NCBI RefSeq assembly: GCF_001747105.1
Contig: NZ_MDGQ01000003.1
Span: 1,116,001-1,180,000 of the forward strand
Reading direction: 5' to 3'
From: Roseivirga misakiensis
Lineage (GTDB): Bacteria; Bacteroidota; Bacteroidia; Cytophagales; Cyclobacteriaceae
DNA: 64,000 nt
Part shown: piece after piece, positions 26,785 to 34,379 of the stretch
How positions within the stretch are numbered: position 1 is the first letter of the stretch
How the letters are laid out: each line of letters begins with the position of its first letter
Position numbers and translations under genes: made by a program
Notes under the pieces: model-generated
Databases searched by the model: none
Told to the model about the DNA's origin: nothing
Seen by the model: only the letters and a program-made list of their open reading frames with translations

Positions 26785-29304
26785 TTATTTCGGGTCAAGG
26801 ATATTGTTAATTCTCTCTAATGCATCTTGTAAGTGAAGCTTAGACATTCTATCAGAAGTTCTCGGTATAGCCGCTCTTACTCTTGATTGAAGGGTCTTCA
26901 ATTCTCCTCTTACTACAGGTCTAATATCAGACTGACTTGCATCTACACCTGGGCCAAAGAACTGTCTGAACTGAGCTGGTACTGGTGGCATTTCGCCAGT
27001 CATTAATAGCTCAAGACGCTCAATGTGTGCTCTTTGTAAGCTTCTTCTGTAGTTATCAATAGCACTGCCTCTTCTTAATTCAGACCAAATAGCATTTCTC
27101 ACATCTGTGAAAAGCTCAGTCATTTTATAAGCATCGTTACCGTTTAACGCTTCATTTTCGATAAGCCTACCTAGCTTTCTCCATTCAAGCATTGAATTTA
27201 AAGCACGTACCTGACGACCTCTCATAGATTCAACAGCTCCAACTTCTTGAAGTCTACCAAGAATCTCTTTGTCCAACATCCATTTAGGTGTATTCCAAAG
27301 GTTGTCAGCGATAAACATTACTGCTTCTTTTTGTTTGGCTTTAGGGGCATGCGTATAAATCACACCGTCTTGATCGGCAGTTTTAGTTTCTTTTTTAACA
27401 CCTCCTAAATAACTACCAACATGGCCCATGTATCGGTTAAATTGAGAACCTACTTCACCATACATTTCTCTAAGCTCGCTATAATCAGAACCCGGTGTAT
27501 ATGTCCAGTCCCGAAGGTTCGTTACGATACGCTTTAGGTTGGCAATACCATAAGCACTTGCCTTCATAGCATCGTCACCTAAATCTTCCGTCTGAGAAGT
27601 ATAGTCGCCTTGGTTAAATCTGTATAACGGATCACCATTTTTCTCTTCTATCCACCTTCTCAAAGTAGGAAGCTCATCTTCAGGGCTATCAGCGTCCAAA
27701 ATTGGTCGGTAACCCCATGCAATCGAATATTTATCATAAATACCTACGTTTGGCATAAGTGCTACACCCTCATCTTCAGGTTGTGCGATGTAGTTGAAAC
27801 GCGCATAATCCATAATTGAAGGTGCTGTTCCCATACGTTTTGTAAACTCTGCAGATCTTAATGAATCTACTGGATAAGCATTACTAGAAGCAAAGTTGTG
27901 TGGTAAACCAAGCGTGTGTCCTACTTCATGAGAGGATACGAAACGAATCAACCTTGACATTACTTCATCATCAAACTCAGGGCTTTGAGCAGAAGGGTTG
28001 ATTGCTGCCGTTTGAACGAAGAACCATCTTCTTAATAAAGTCATTACGTTGTGGTACCAGTTGATATCACTTTCCAAAATCTCACCAGAACGTGGATCAC
28101 TTACGTGCGGTCCGTTAGCATTTGGAATTGGAGAAGCTAAGTATCTAACAGTAGAGTATCTTACATCTTCTGGGCTCCAATCCGGATCTTCTTCTGGGCT
28201 TGGTGCCTCTTTAGCGATAATCGCATCTTTGAAACCTGCTGCTTCAAATGCCACTTGCCAATCCTCTATACCATCTTTGATCGCTTGTACCCATTTCTTA
28301 GGTGTTGCTCTATCGATGTAGTATACAATTTGTTTCTTCGGTACAACTAACTCTCCTCTACGGAATTTCGCCTCGTCTTCCTCTTTAACTTCAAGTCTCC
28401 AACGGTCAAGATATCTGATCGTTTTTGATTGCTGTACGTCTAGTCCGTAATCCGTTGTTCCTCTTGCAAACCATCCAACTCTTTCGTCAAACAGTCTTCT
28501 TTGCATTGGCACTTCAGGAAGAAGAACCATAGAGTTACTCATTTCGACAGTAATAGAACCATCTGCTCTGCTCGAAGGAGAATTAGAAGCAAAATATGTT
28601 TTTACATGTCTTAATTCAATGTTTTCAGGGTAGCTACTTGCTCTTACCACGTATGATCTTGAGTTGTCAAGGCGTGTTACTCTATACTGTGTTCTGTTTC
28701 GCTGTGGTAAACCCAATGGCTTAACGTCATTTGTTAAGAGTGTTGAAACGTCAATAACTACACCTGACGAATCCTTAGATAAAGCCTTAATGTCATATGC
28801 TGCAAGAATTGGGTCGAGGTTAGAGTTACTTACCGCTTCGCTTATTGGAAGAGAGTCAGCCGCCGTAACGGTAGTCGAGATAATTTTTAATAAGATTTTA
28901 TCTTGTACTCTTTCCCATCTCAACATTTGCGTATTCGTTTTTCCTCCACCGAAACCGATGCCTGAGGCTGTTTTTGCAATACGCGTTACCATTAACATAT
29001 CTCTTCCGAGCATGTCGTTTGGAATTTCAAAGAAGTACTTCTTATCTATTTTATGAACGTTGAATAAACCTTCATCCGTTTTAGCCTCTTTTGTAATTAC
29101 CTTGTCAAAAGGCTGAATTCCTCCTTTTTTAGGGGCTGGCTTTTTCTTAGCAGCTTGAGCTGCCTTTGCTGCTTGAGCCGCTTTTTCAGCAGCCTCTCTT
29201 TTCTTTCTTCTACTCTGAGCATCCGCTGGGTTAGCAGCAAACAACATGAAAGCAGAAAATAAACAGACAAAAAATGCTGTTGATCTTAAATTTCTAATTT
29301 TCAT
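26785..29304 (-). CDS. Secreted zinc-dependent metalloprotease of the DUF5117/DUF5118 met-zincin type
   Basis: An 839-residue exported protein with a signal peptide and then a low-complexity Ala/Lys/Pro stretch (about residues 30-62). The catalytic site is an extended zincin motif, His459-Glu460 ... His463 ... His469 (HEVGHTLGLPHN). The upstream part matches the DUF5118/DUF5117 modules that precede this catalytic domain in Bacteroidota. The substrate and final location (periplasm or surface) are unknown. It is divergent from the flavoprotein gene across 114 bases and shares a bidirectional terminator with the retropepsin gene. Confidence 0.9.
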   Translation of the reverse strand: MKIRNLRSTAFFVCLFSAFMLFAANPADAQSRRKKREAAEKAAQAAKAAQAAKKKPAPKKGGIQPFDKVITKEAKTDEGLFNVHKIDKKYFFEIPNDMLGRDMLMVTRIAKTASGIGFGGGKTNTQMLRWERVQDKILLKIISTTVTAADSLPISEAVSNSNLDPILAAYDIKALSKDSSGVVIDVSTLLTNDVKPLGLPQRNRTQYRVTRLDNSRSYVVRASSYPENIELRHVKTYFASNSPSSRADGSITVEMSNSMVLLPEVPMQRRLFDERVGWFARGTTDYGLDVQQSKTIRYLDRWRLEVKEEDEAKFRRGELVVPKKQIVYYIDRATPKKWVQAIKDGIEDWQVAFEAAGFKDAIIAKEAPSPEEDPDWSPEDVRYSTVRYLASPIPNANGPHVSDPRSGEILESDINWYHNVMTLLRRWFFVQTAAINPSAQSPEFDDEVMSRLIRFVSSHEVGHTLGLPHNFASSNAYPVDSLRSAEFTKRMGTAPSIMDYARFNYIAQPEDEGVALMPNVGIYDKYSIAWGYRPILDADSPEDELPTLRRWIEEKNGDPLYRFNQGDYTSQTEDLGDDAMKASAYGIANLKRIVTNLRDWTYTPGSDYSELREMYGEVGSQFNRYMGHVGSYLGGVKKETKTADQDGVIYTHAPKAKQKEAVMFIADNLWNTPKWMLDKEILGRLQEVGAVESMRGRQVRALNSMLEWRKLGRLIENEALNGNDAYKMTELFTDVRNAIWSELRRGSAIDNYRRSLQRAHIERLELLMTGEMPPVPAQFRQFFGPGVDASQSDIRPVVRGELKTLQSRVRAAIPRTSDRMSKLHLQDALERINNILDPK

Positions 29305-29418
29305 TTGGTTAGATTTTTGGAAAATTTGTGTTGTTATCGACCTATAAACTTAATTCAATTTTCTATCACCATTTAGCCTTTTATTTAAATGGTTAAATAA
29401 ACCTTATAAACATCTGAT

Positions 29419-30531
29419 TTGCAACAAATTACAATTATTGGTGGTGGTTTAGCGGGCTTAATTAGTTCCATTCTATTAGCTAGAAAAGGCTATGATGTAA
29501 GCCTCTTTGAAAAAAGAGCTTATCCGTATCATAAAGTTTGTGGTGAATACATTTCCAACGAAGTAAAGCCTTTTCTGGAAGCCAATAGTCTTTTCCCCGA
29601 CAGATTTAACCCTTCTCAACTCAAAACCTTTCAGTTTACCTCTGTAAAAGGTAAAAGTTTTGAGCTTCCTCTAGACCTCGGCGGTTTTGGCATTAGTAGA
29701 TACAATCTCGACTTATTCTTATATCAGCAGGCGCTGGAATCAGGTGTTTCTGTCTACACGAAATCTAGTGTAAACGAGGTAGCATTCGAAGGTGATGCAT
29801 TTCATTTGAAAACAAGCCAAAAATCTTTTGAAAGCAGGGTTGTAATTGGTGCCTATGGCAAATCAGGGGTTCTGGACAAAAAACTCAGCCGTGGTTTTAC
29901 CCATAAAAATGCTCCTTTCATTGGTGTTAAATATCATATTAAAACCGACTTCCCAACAGACAGGATCGCTTTGCATAATTTCAAAAGCGGCTACTGTGGA
30001 ATAAGCGCTATCGAAGAAGATAAATTCAATCTATGCTATCTAGGAAGCAGGGAAATGCTCCGAAAATATGGCTCTGTCGAGGCGATGGAAGAAGGTTTAG
30101 TAAAACAGAACCCTTACCTAAAGCATATTTATGAGAATTCTGAATTTCTCTTCGAAAAGCCAGAAGTGATCAACGCCTTTTCTTTCGCTCCCAAAAAAAC
30201 AGTCGAGCAGCACATACTCATGAGCGGCGATACAGCAGGTTTAATTACTCCGCTTTGTGGAAATGGTATGGCCATGGCCATTCACTCAGCAAAAATTTTA
30301 TCTGATGCTATCGAAAAGCACTTCAAGGGAGACAACCTAAATCGTGCTTTATTGGAAAAAGAATACACTCAAAAGTGGCAAAGTACCTTTAGCAAAAGGT
30401 TGAGGGTAGGTCGTAATACGCAGAAGCTTTTTGGTTCAACAATCACCTCTGAAGTAGCTGTTTGGTTAATGAAAAACTCTAAAGCTTTTGCCTATCAAAT
30501 CATGAAGAATACGCACGGCCAGCCTTTCTAG
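29419..30531 (+). CDS. FAD-dependent oxidoreductase, geranylgeranyl-reductase/hydroxylase type
   Basis: A 370-residue flavoprotein starting at a TTG. The FAD-binding GGGLAG is at residues 8-13, followed by the FEKR turn. Cys41 in KVCGEYIS matches the conserved Cys-Gly-Glu/Gly of the geranylgeranyl reductase and related monooxygenase family. The second FAD contact is MSGDTAGLITPLCGNGMAMA. It probably reduces prenyl double bonds or hydroxylates an aromatic ring. Its 3' end overlaps the convergent UbiA gene by four bases, and a type III PKS and methyltransferase follow, so a shared secondary-metabolite pathway is likely. Confidence 0.85.
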   Translation: MQQITIIGGGLAGLISSILLARKGYDVSLFEKRAYPYHKVCGEYISNEVKPFLEANSLFPDRFNPSQLKTFQFTSVKGKSFELPLDLGGFGISRYNLDLFLYQQALESGVSVYTKSSVNEVAFEGDAFHLKTSQKSFESRVVIGAYGKSGVLDKKLSRGFTHKNAPFIGVKYHIKTDFPTDRIALHNFKSGYCGISAIEEDKFNLCYLGSREMLRKYGSVEAMEEGLVKQNPYLKHIYENSEFLFEKPEVINAFSFAPKKTVEQHILMSGDTAGLITPLCGNGMAMAIHSAKILSDAIEKHFKGDNLNRALLEKEYTQKWQSTFSKRLRVGRNTQKLFGSTITSEVAVWLMKNSKAFAYQIMKNTHGQPF

Positions 30532-31433
30532 TATACCCCGGCCACTGATAAAACGTGCGAAGAATCTAGAAACAGGTATAAGAAAAAGGCTCCTAAACAG
30601 GAGGCCGAAATCCAATTTAGCCTCATCGTGTTGGTGTAATTAGCCTGACTATCATCCTTTAAGGTTTTTAAAAACCACCAAGTAAAATAGGTTACCACCG
30701 GCAACATAGCCCCTATAAATATGATGCTGTACTTTATATCAAAATAAGACTTGAAGTAGAAAAAGTAACCCAGACTGGCCAAACCAAAAAATACGCCCGT
30801 AAACATAAAAGTACCTTTGAGACCCAATTTTATAGACATAGTAATATCTCCTCTTTTCGCATCTTCCTCGTGCTGATAGATTTGCGTCATAGGATAGGAG
30901 CCCCAAAGTATAGCCGACGCTAGCAGGCCTGGAATAACTACATGTGGTTTAAATATTTGCGTAAAACTAAAGTCGTTTAGGCCAATAAAAACTAGCCAAA
31001 CCACCCACGCCCCCTGAAAAAAGCCAGCGATTAGCCAGCTGATCACAGCGTACTTTTTGAGCCTTACCCAAGGGTGACTATATGCACGTGAAGCTAAGAT
31101 ATAAGCGATCAGCATGATGAGTAAAGTATAATTACCAGGAAAAAAGTAGAGGCAAAGCGCTAAGCCAAGCAAGTCAAAAAGCTGGGATAAATAAAAGAGG
31201 TTCTTATCTACTGGCGGAGGGTTTTTCAAACCACCTATACTCTTTTCGTCCTTATCGAAATAACTATTAAAAGCGTTACTCGCAGGGTAAATAAACAAAT
31301 GCAATATCAAGAATGTCCAAATCAAAGATTCTTCGCTCAAGTTGGGGCTTATGGACAGAGCGAACAGATAAATAGGCAGTAGAAAGTAAGAGAAATGAAT
31401 CCTTAGATGTAACCAATTAGACTTTTTGAACAT
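30528..31433 (-). CDS. UbiA-family prenyltransferase
   Basis: A 301-residue integral membrane protein with about eight helices. The start at 31433 (MFKKSNWLHLRIHFSYFLL) is preferred over a position 39 bases upstream, because homologues begin near this hydrophobic segment. The two Asp-rich prenyl-diphosphate sites of the family are recognisable as NAFNSYFDKDEKSIGG and YQHEEDAKRGD. It would attach a prenyl chain to an aromatic acceptor in the membrane. It is divergent from the type III PKS gene across 50 bases, which suggests coordinated control and that the PKS product may be its acceptor. Confidence 0.85.
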   Translation of the reverse strand: MFKKSNWLHLRIHFSYFLLPIYLFALSISPNLSEESLIWTFLILHLFIYPASNAFNSYFDKDEKSIGGLKNPPPVDKNLFYLSQLFDLLGLALCLYFFPGNYTLLIMLIAYILASRAYSHPWVRLKKYAVISWLIAGFFQGAWVVWLVFIGLNDFSFTQIFKPHVVIPGLLASAILWGSYPMTQIYQHEEDAKRGDITMSIKLGLKGTFMFTGVFFGLASLGYFFYFKSYFDIKYSIIFIGAMLPVVTYFTWWFLKTLKDDSQANYTNTMRLNWISASCLGAFFLYLFLDSSHVLSVAGVY

Positions 31434-31442
31434 AATACCAGA

Positions 31443-31452
31443 TTTCCGGAAA
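31443..31452. promoter_or_regulatory. Perfect palindrome in the divergent UbiA/PKS promoter
   Basis: TTTCCGGAAA is a perfect 10-bp palindrome in the 50-base gap between the divergent prenyltransferase and polyketide synthase starts. A position between two divergent, functionally linked genes is typical of an operator. No regulator gene is adjacent. Confidence 0.3.
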
Positions 31453-31483
31453 CAATTTAGTTTAAAAACCACTAATATAGGAC

Positions 31484-32587
31484 GTGAGTTCTTCCATAAT
31501 TGCCATCGGCACCGCCGTTCCAGAACATAAAATACCTCAGCCTGACGTATGTGAATTTATGGCCAAAGCCCACGGAATGTCGGGCAAAGACTTAAGCCGC
31601 CTGAAAGCACTATACCGTGCCACTGGAATTGAGCAACGTTATTCCGCTATTGCCGATTATGCCATCAAAAACCCAGAAAACAGGACATTTTATAGCCAAA
31701 ACGATCGGCTTGACCCTTTTCCAACAACAAAAGAAAGGTCAGATTTTTATAAGCAAGAGGCGATCAAATTATCGGTACGGAGTGCCAAAAATTGCCTTGC
31801 CAATACCATGGTTAGCCTAAGCGAAATTACTCACCTCATTACCATCAGTTGTACTGGAATGTATGCACCTGGTTTGGACATTGATTTAGTCAATGAATTG
31901 GGGTTAAATAAAGATGTAGAAAGAACGAGTATCAACTTTATGGGCTGCTATGCAGCTTTTGTGGGCATTAAGTCAGCTCATGCTTTTTGTGCTGCTAACC
32001 CTTCGGCCAAAGTGCTTGTAGTGGCTACTGAACTTTGCACGCTTCACTTTCAGAATAAAACAGATGAGGAGACTTTAATTGCCAATGCCATTTTTGGTGA
32101 TGGATCGGCAGCTGTTTTGGTGGGTAACAGTGGTGATAATCACAAGACAAGAAAATTGAAACCTCTTGCTTTTCACAATGAATTGTTTTCCGAAGGTGCT
32201 ACTGAAATGGCTTGGGAAATTGGCAATCATGGATATGAAATGAAGCTCAGCGCTTATGTTCCCGACTTAATTGAGAAGGGTATCGCTGAGCTTGTAGGCA
32301 AACTCAAAGCAAAGGTTTCTGTTGATACGATTCAGCACTATGCTTTTCACCCCGGTGGCAAAAGAATTCTAGAGGTGATTGAAAAAGAGCTTCAACTTGA
32401 TAAAACAGACGGCTGGGCTGGTAGAGAAGTGCTGAAAAACTATGGCAATATGTCTTCTCCAACAGTTCTTTTCGTGCTGAAAACTCTTCTGGATAACCTC
32501 GACGAAAAACAAGCCGGTGAAAAAGTATTATCTCTAGCTTTTGGTCCAGGACTCACAGTCGAATCTATGCTATTAGAAGTGGTTTAG
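31484..32587 (+). CDS. Type III polyketide synthase (chalcone/stilbene synthase-like)
   Basis: A 367-residue thiolase-fold enzyme with the complete type III PKS catalytic triad: Cys123 in ISCTGMYAPG, His289 in YAFHPGGKRIL and Asn322 in KNYGNMSSP. The GTG start follows the divergent UbiA gene by 50 bases. Such enzymes extend a starter acyl-CoA with malonyl units and cyclise the product to resorcinols, phloroglucinols or pyrones. The methyltransferase, flavoprotein and UbiA neighbours suggest a decorated phenolic or quinone lipid. The starter unit and ring type cannot be read from sequence by eye. Confidence 0.92.
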   Translation: MSSSIIAIGTAVPEHKIPQPDVCEFMAKAHGMSGKDLSRLKALYRATGIEQRYSAIADYAIKNPENRTFYSQNDRLDPFPTTKERSDFYKQEAIKLSVRSAKNCLANTMVSLSEITHLITISCTGMYAPGLDIDLVNELGLNKDVERTSINFMGCYAAFVGIKSAHAFCAANPSAKVLVVATELCTLHFQNKTDEETLIANAIFGDGSAAVLVGNSGDNHKTRKLKPLAFHNELFSEGATEMAWEIGNHGYEMKLSAYVPDLIEKGIAELVGKLKAKVSVDTIQHYAFHPGGKRILEVIEKELQLDKTDGWAGREVLKNYGNMSSPTVLFVLKTLLDNLDEKQAGEKVLSLAFGPGLTVESMLLEVV

Positions 32588-33039
32588 TCTCTTTTGAAGG
32601 CTTCATTGAAAAGTAGGAATTTCCCCACATTGGGGTTTCCATTGAGCATCTGTTGTTTCTTCTGAAAAAACGCTTGGTTGGCTTTTAGTGAAAGCCCTCT
32701 ACGGTTTGGATCTAGAAAATTATCGAACATGCGATTGCCTTGCGCATCTACAAATGGCTCTCTTTTATAATTAGAGCCCTTTTTTAGAAAAATAAAACTC
32801 CCCATTACCACAGCGCGATCGGGGTAGCTATTCTTCAATTCCTCCCTCATAATCTCTTCTTCCGTTGGCAAAAAGATATCCTTGCTCAATGGAAAATAGG
32901 CCATCGGATTCTTGTATTCTCGCATGACTTTAAGAATAAAATCTTGAGCCAATTCATTGGCACTTTTGGTTTGAGCATTTACCATTGCTGGTAACACCCA
33001 GAGGGCAAAAAGAATCGATATAAAGGGTAATCGTCTCAC
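32584..33039 (-). CDS. Secreted protein of unknown function
   Basis: A 151-residue protein with a signal peptide (RLPFISILFALWVLPAMVNAQ, GTG start). The mature part is charged and shows DIFLPTEEEIMREEL and a C-terminal NGNPNVGKFLLFNEAF. I recognise no domain. It sits between the PKS and the methyltransferase on the opposite strand, overlapping the PKS stop by four bases, so it is probably separate from the pathway or an accessory. Confidence 0.7.
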   Translation of the reverse strand: MRRLPFISILFALWVLPAMVNAQTKSANELAQDFILKVMREYKNPMAYFPLSKDIFLPTEEEIMREELKNSYPDRAVVMGSFIFLKKGSNYKREPFVDAQGNRMFDNFLDPNRRGLSLKANQAFFQKKQQMLNGNPNVGKFLLFNEAFKRD

Positions 33040-33084
33040 TATCCCTTAATTTAATCATTAAGTTTAAGACTAATTCAATTTTCA

Positions 33085-33783
33085 ATGCGGTTTGACCACA
33101 GGGTATATGAAGAGGAGCTAATGGATGACCTTGATTCCGGAGGGGAGGTCATAGACCAAACGCTTCGTGAACTAGAAACCATTAACAAATGGCTTGGTGG
33201 AAATTATGTAACCATCAACGGAATTTTGCAATTACTCAAGGGCCATTCTCCTGAAAAACCACTAGTAATAGCTGACCTTGGCTGTGGTGGTGGAGATATT
33301 TTGAAATTAGTGGCCACTTGGGCAAAAAAGGCCAAGGTTCCAGTAGAACTTCATGGTTATGATGCCAACCCAAACATCATTAAATACGCAGAAGAGAACT
33401 GTGCTGAGTTTCCTGAGATAAGCTTCCACGTAGAAGATATTTTTAGTGAGGATTTTAAGCAAAACACTTACGATATCGTGCTGTGTACACTTTTTACTCA
33501 TCATTTTACGGATAATCAGCTCATAAAAATCTTTCATCAGTTTAAAGAACAGGCCAAAAAAGGCGTGGTCATTAACGATCTACATCGGCATTGGTTAGCA
33601 TATCACTCCATAAAGTTGCTTACACAACTATTTTCAAAATCGCCAATGGTGAAATACGATGCACCGCTATCAGTCCGGCGTTCGTTTAGAAGAAATGATC
33701 TGAAAAAGATTATGTCGGAAGCCGGCGTTAGCCAATTCTCTTTGAAATGGATGTGGGCTTTTCGATGGCAGCTTATTTTTTAA
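33085..33783 (+). CDS. Class I SAM-dependent methyltransferase of the PKS group
   Basis: A 232-residue methyltransferase. Motif I is IADLGCGGGD, followed by the acidic GYDAN of motif II and VEDIF near motif III. The N-terminus (EEELMDDLDSGGEVIDQTLRELETIN) and the late segment VINDLHRHWLAYHSIKLL resemble methyltransferases found with type III PKS genes. It would methylate an aromatic carbon or hydroxyl. The pairing of a type III PKS with a methyltransferase and a flavoprotein parallels the srsA/srsB/srsC phenolic-lipid genes of Streptomyces griseus. Confidence 0.85.
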   Translation: MRFDHRVYEEELMDDLDSGGEVIDQTLRELETINKWLGGNYVTINGILQLLKGHSPEKPLVIADLGCGGGDILKLVATWAKKAKVPVELHGYDANPNIIKYAEENCAEFPEISFHVEDIFSEDFKQNTYDIVLCTLFTHHFTDNQLIKIFHQFKEQAKKGVVINDLHRHWLAYHSIKLLTQLFSKSPMVKYDAPLSVRRSFRRNDLKKIMSEAGVSQFSLKWMWAFRWQLIF

Positions 33784-34376
33784 GCTTTCACCCAAGTCAC
33801 TTTGTCGGCCATAGGCTTCCTTCTGCCTTGAGGCTTCTTGTCCATATTCACATTTCCGATATATAGAAACCCTAGCAACTTATCGGTTGGTTTTAAATTG
33901 AAAAAGGGCTTGGCCTCCTCATAATAGGTTACTCCACCCGACCCCCAATAACAGCCAATTTCGTGTGCGCTCGCCGTTAAATACATGTTTTGCACCGCCA
34001 TGGCCACGGATGCAACTTCCTCAACCTCGGGAACCGATTCCTTTACATCTCTTGCCATACCGATCGCAATAATATGCGAACACAAGAAAGGCTTGGTGGC
34101 CAGTTTTTGAAATTTAGCCTCATCAAAGTTACCCTGTGCTGTACTCACTTTCTTATATAGCTCAGACTGAAATTCAGCCAATTTCTTGATGCCATCACCA
34201 GAAAAAACGACAAACCTCCATGGCTCAGTCAGCCGATGTGTTGGTGCCCAATTGGCGCTTTCTAGCATTTCCTCAATAATATGCTCTGCTACAGGCTCTC
34301 CAGTATACTGGGCAGGGTAAAGTGACCTTCTGTTCTGCAAAAGGTCCGCAACTTGTTGTGGGTCTAGTGGTGTCAT
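33780..34376 (-). CDS. Nitroreductase-family FMN protein
   Basis: A 198-residue nitroreductase-fold protein. The N-terminal NRRSLYPAQY and WAPTHRLTEPWRFVVF place the FMN-binding Arg and the WxxTHxxxxPWRF pattern typical of this family. It overlaps the convergent methyltransferase end by four bases, and the TonB receptor gene lies just upstream on the same strand (3-base gap). Substrates of such enzymes range from nitroaromatics to quinones, so a link to the neighbouring pathway is possible but not shown. Confidence 0.85.
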   Translation of the reverse strand: MTPLDPQQVADLLQNRRSLYPAQYTGEPVAEHIIEEMLESANWAPTHRLTEPWRFVVFSGDGIKKLAEFQSELYKKVSTAQGNFDEAKFQKLATKPFLCSHIIAIGMARDVKESVPEVEEVASVAMAVQNMYLTASAHEIGCYWGSGGVTYYEEAKPFFNLKPTDKLLGFLYIGNVNMDKKPQGRRKPMADKVTWVKA

Positions 34377-34379
34377 TGA

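Noticed and set aside
33780-34376. Nitroreductase as part of the type III PKS pathway
   Set aside because: It is on the other strand and next to the TonB receptor; only the quinone-reducing possibility ties it to the pathway, so it was not counted in.
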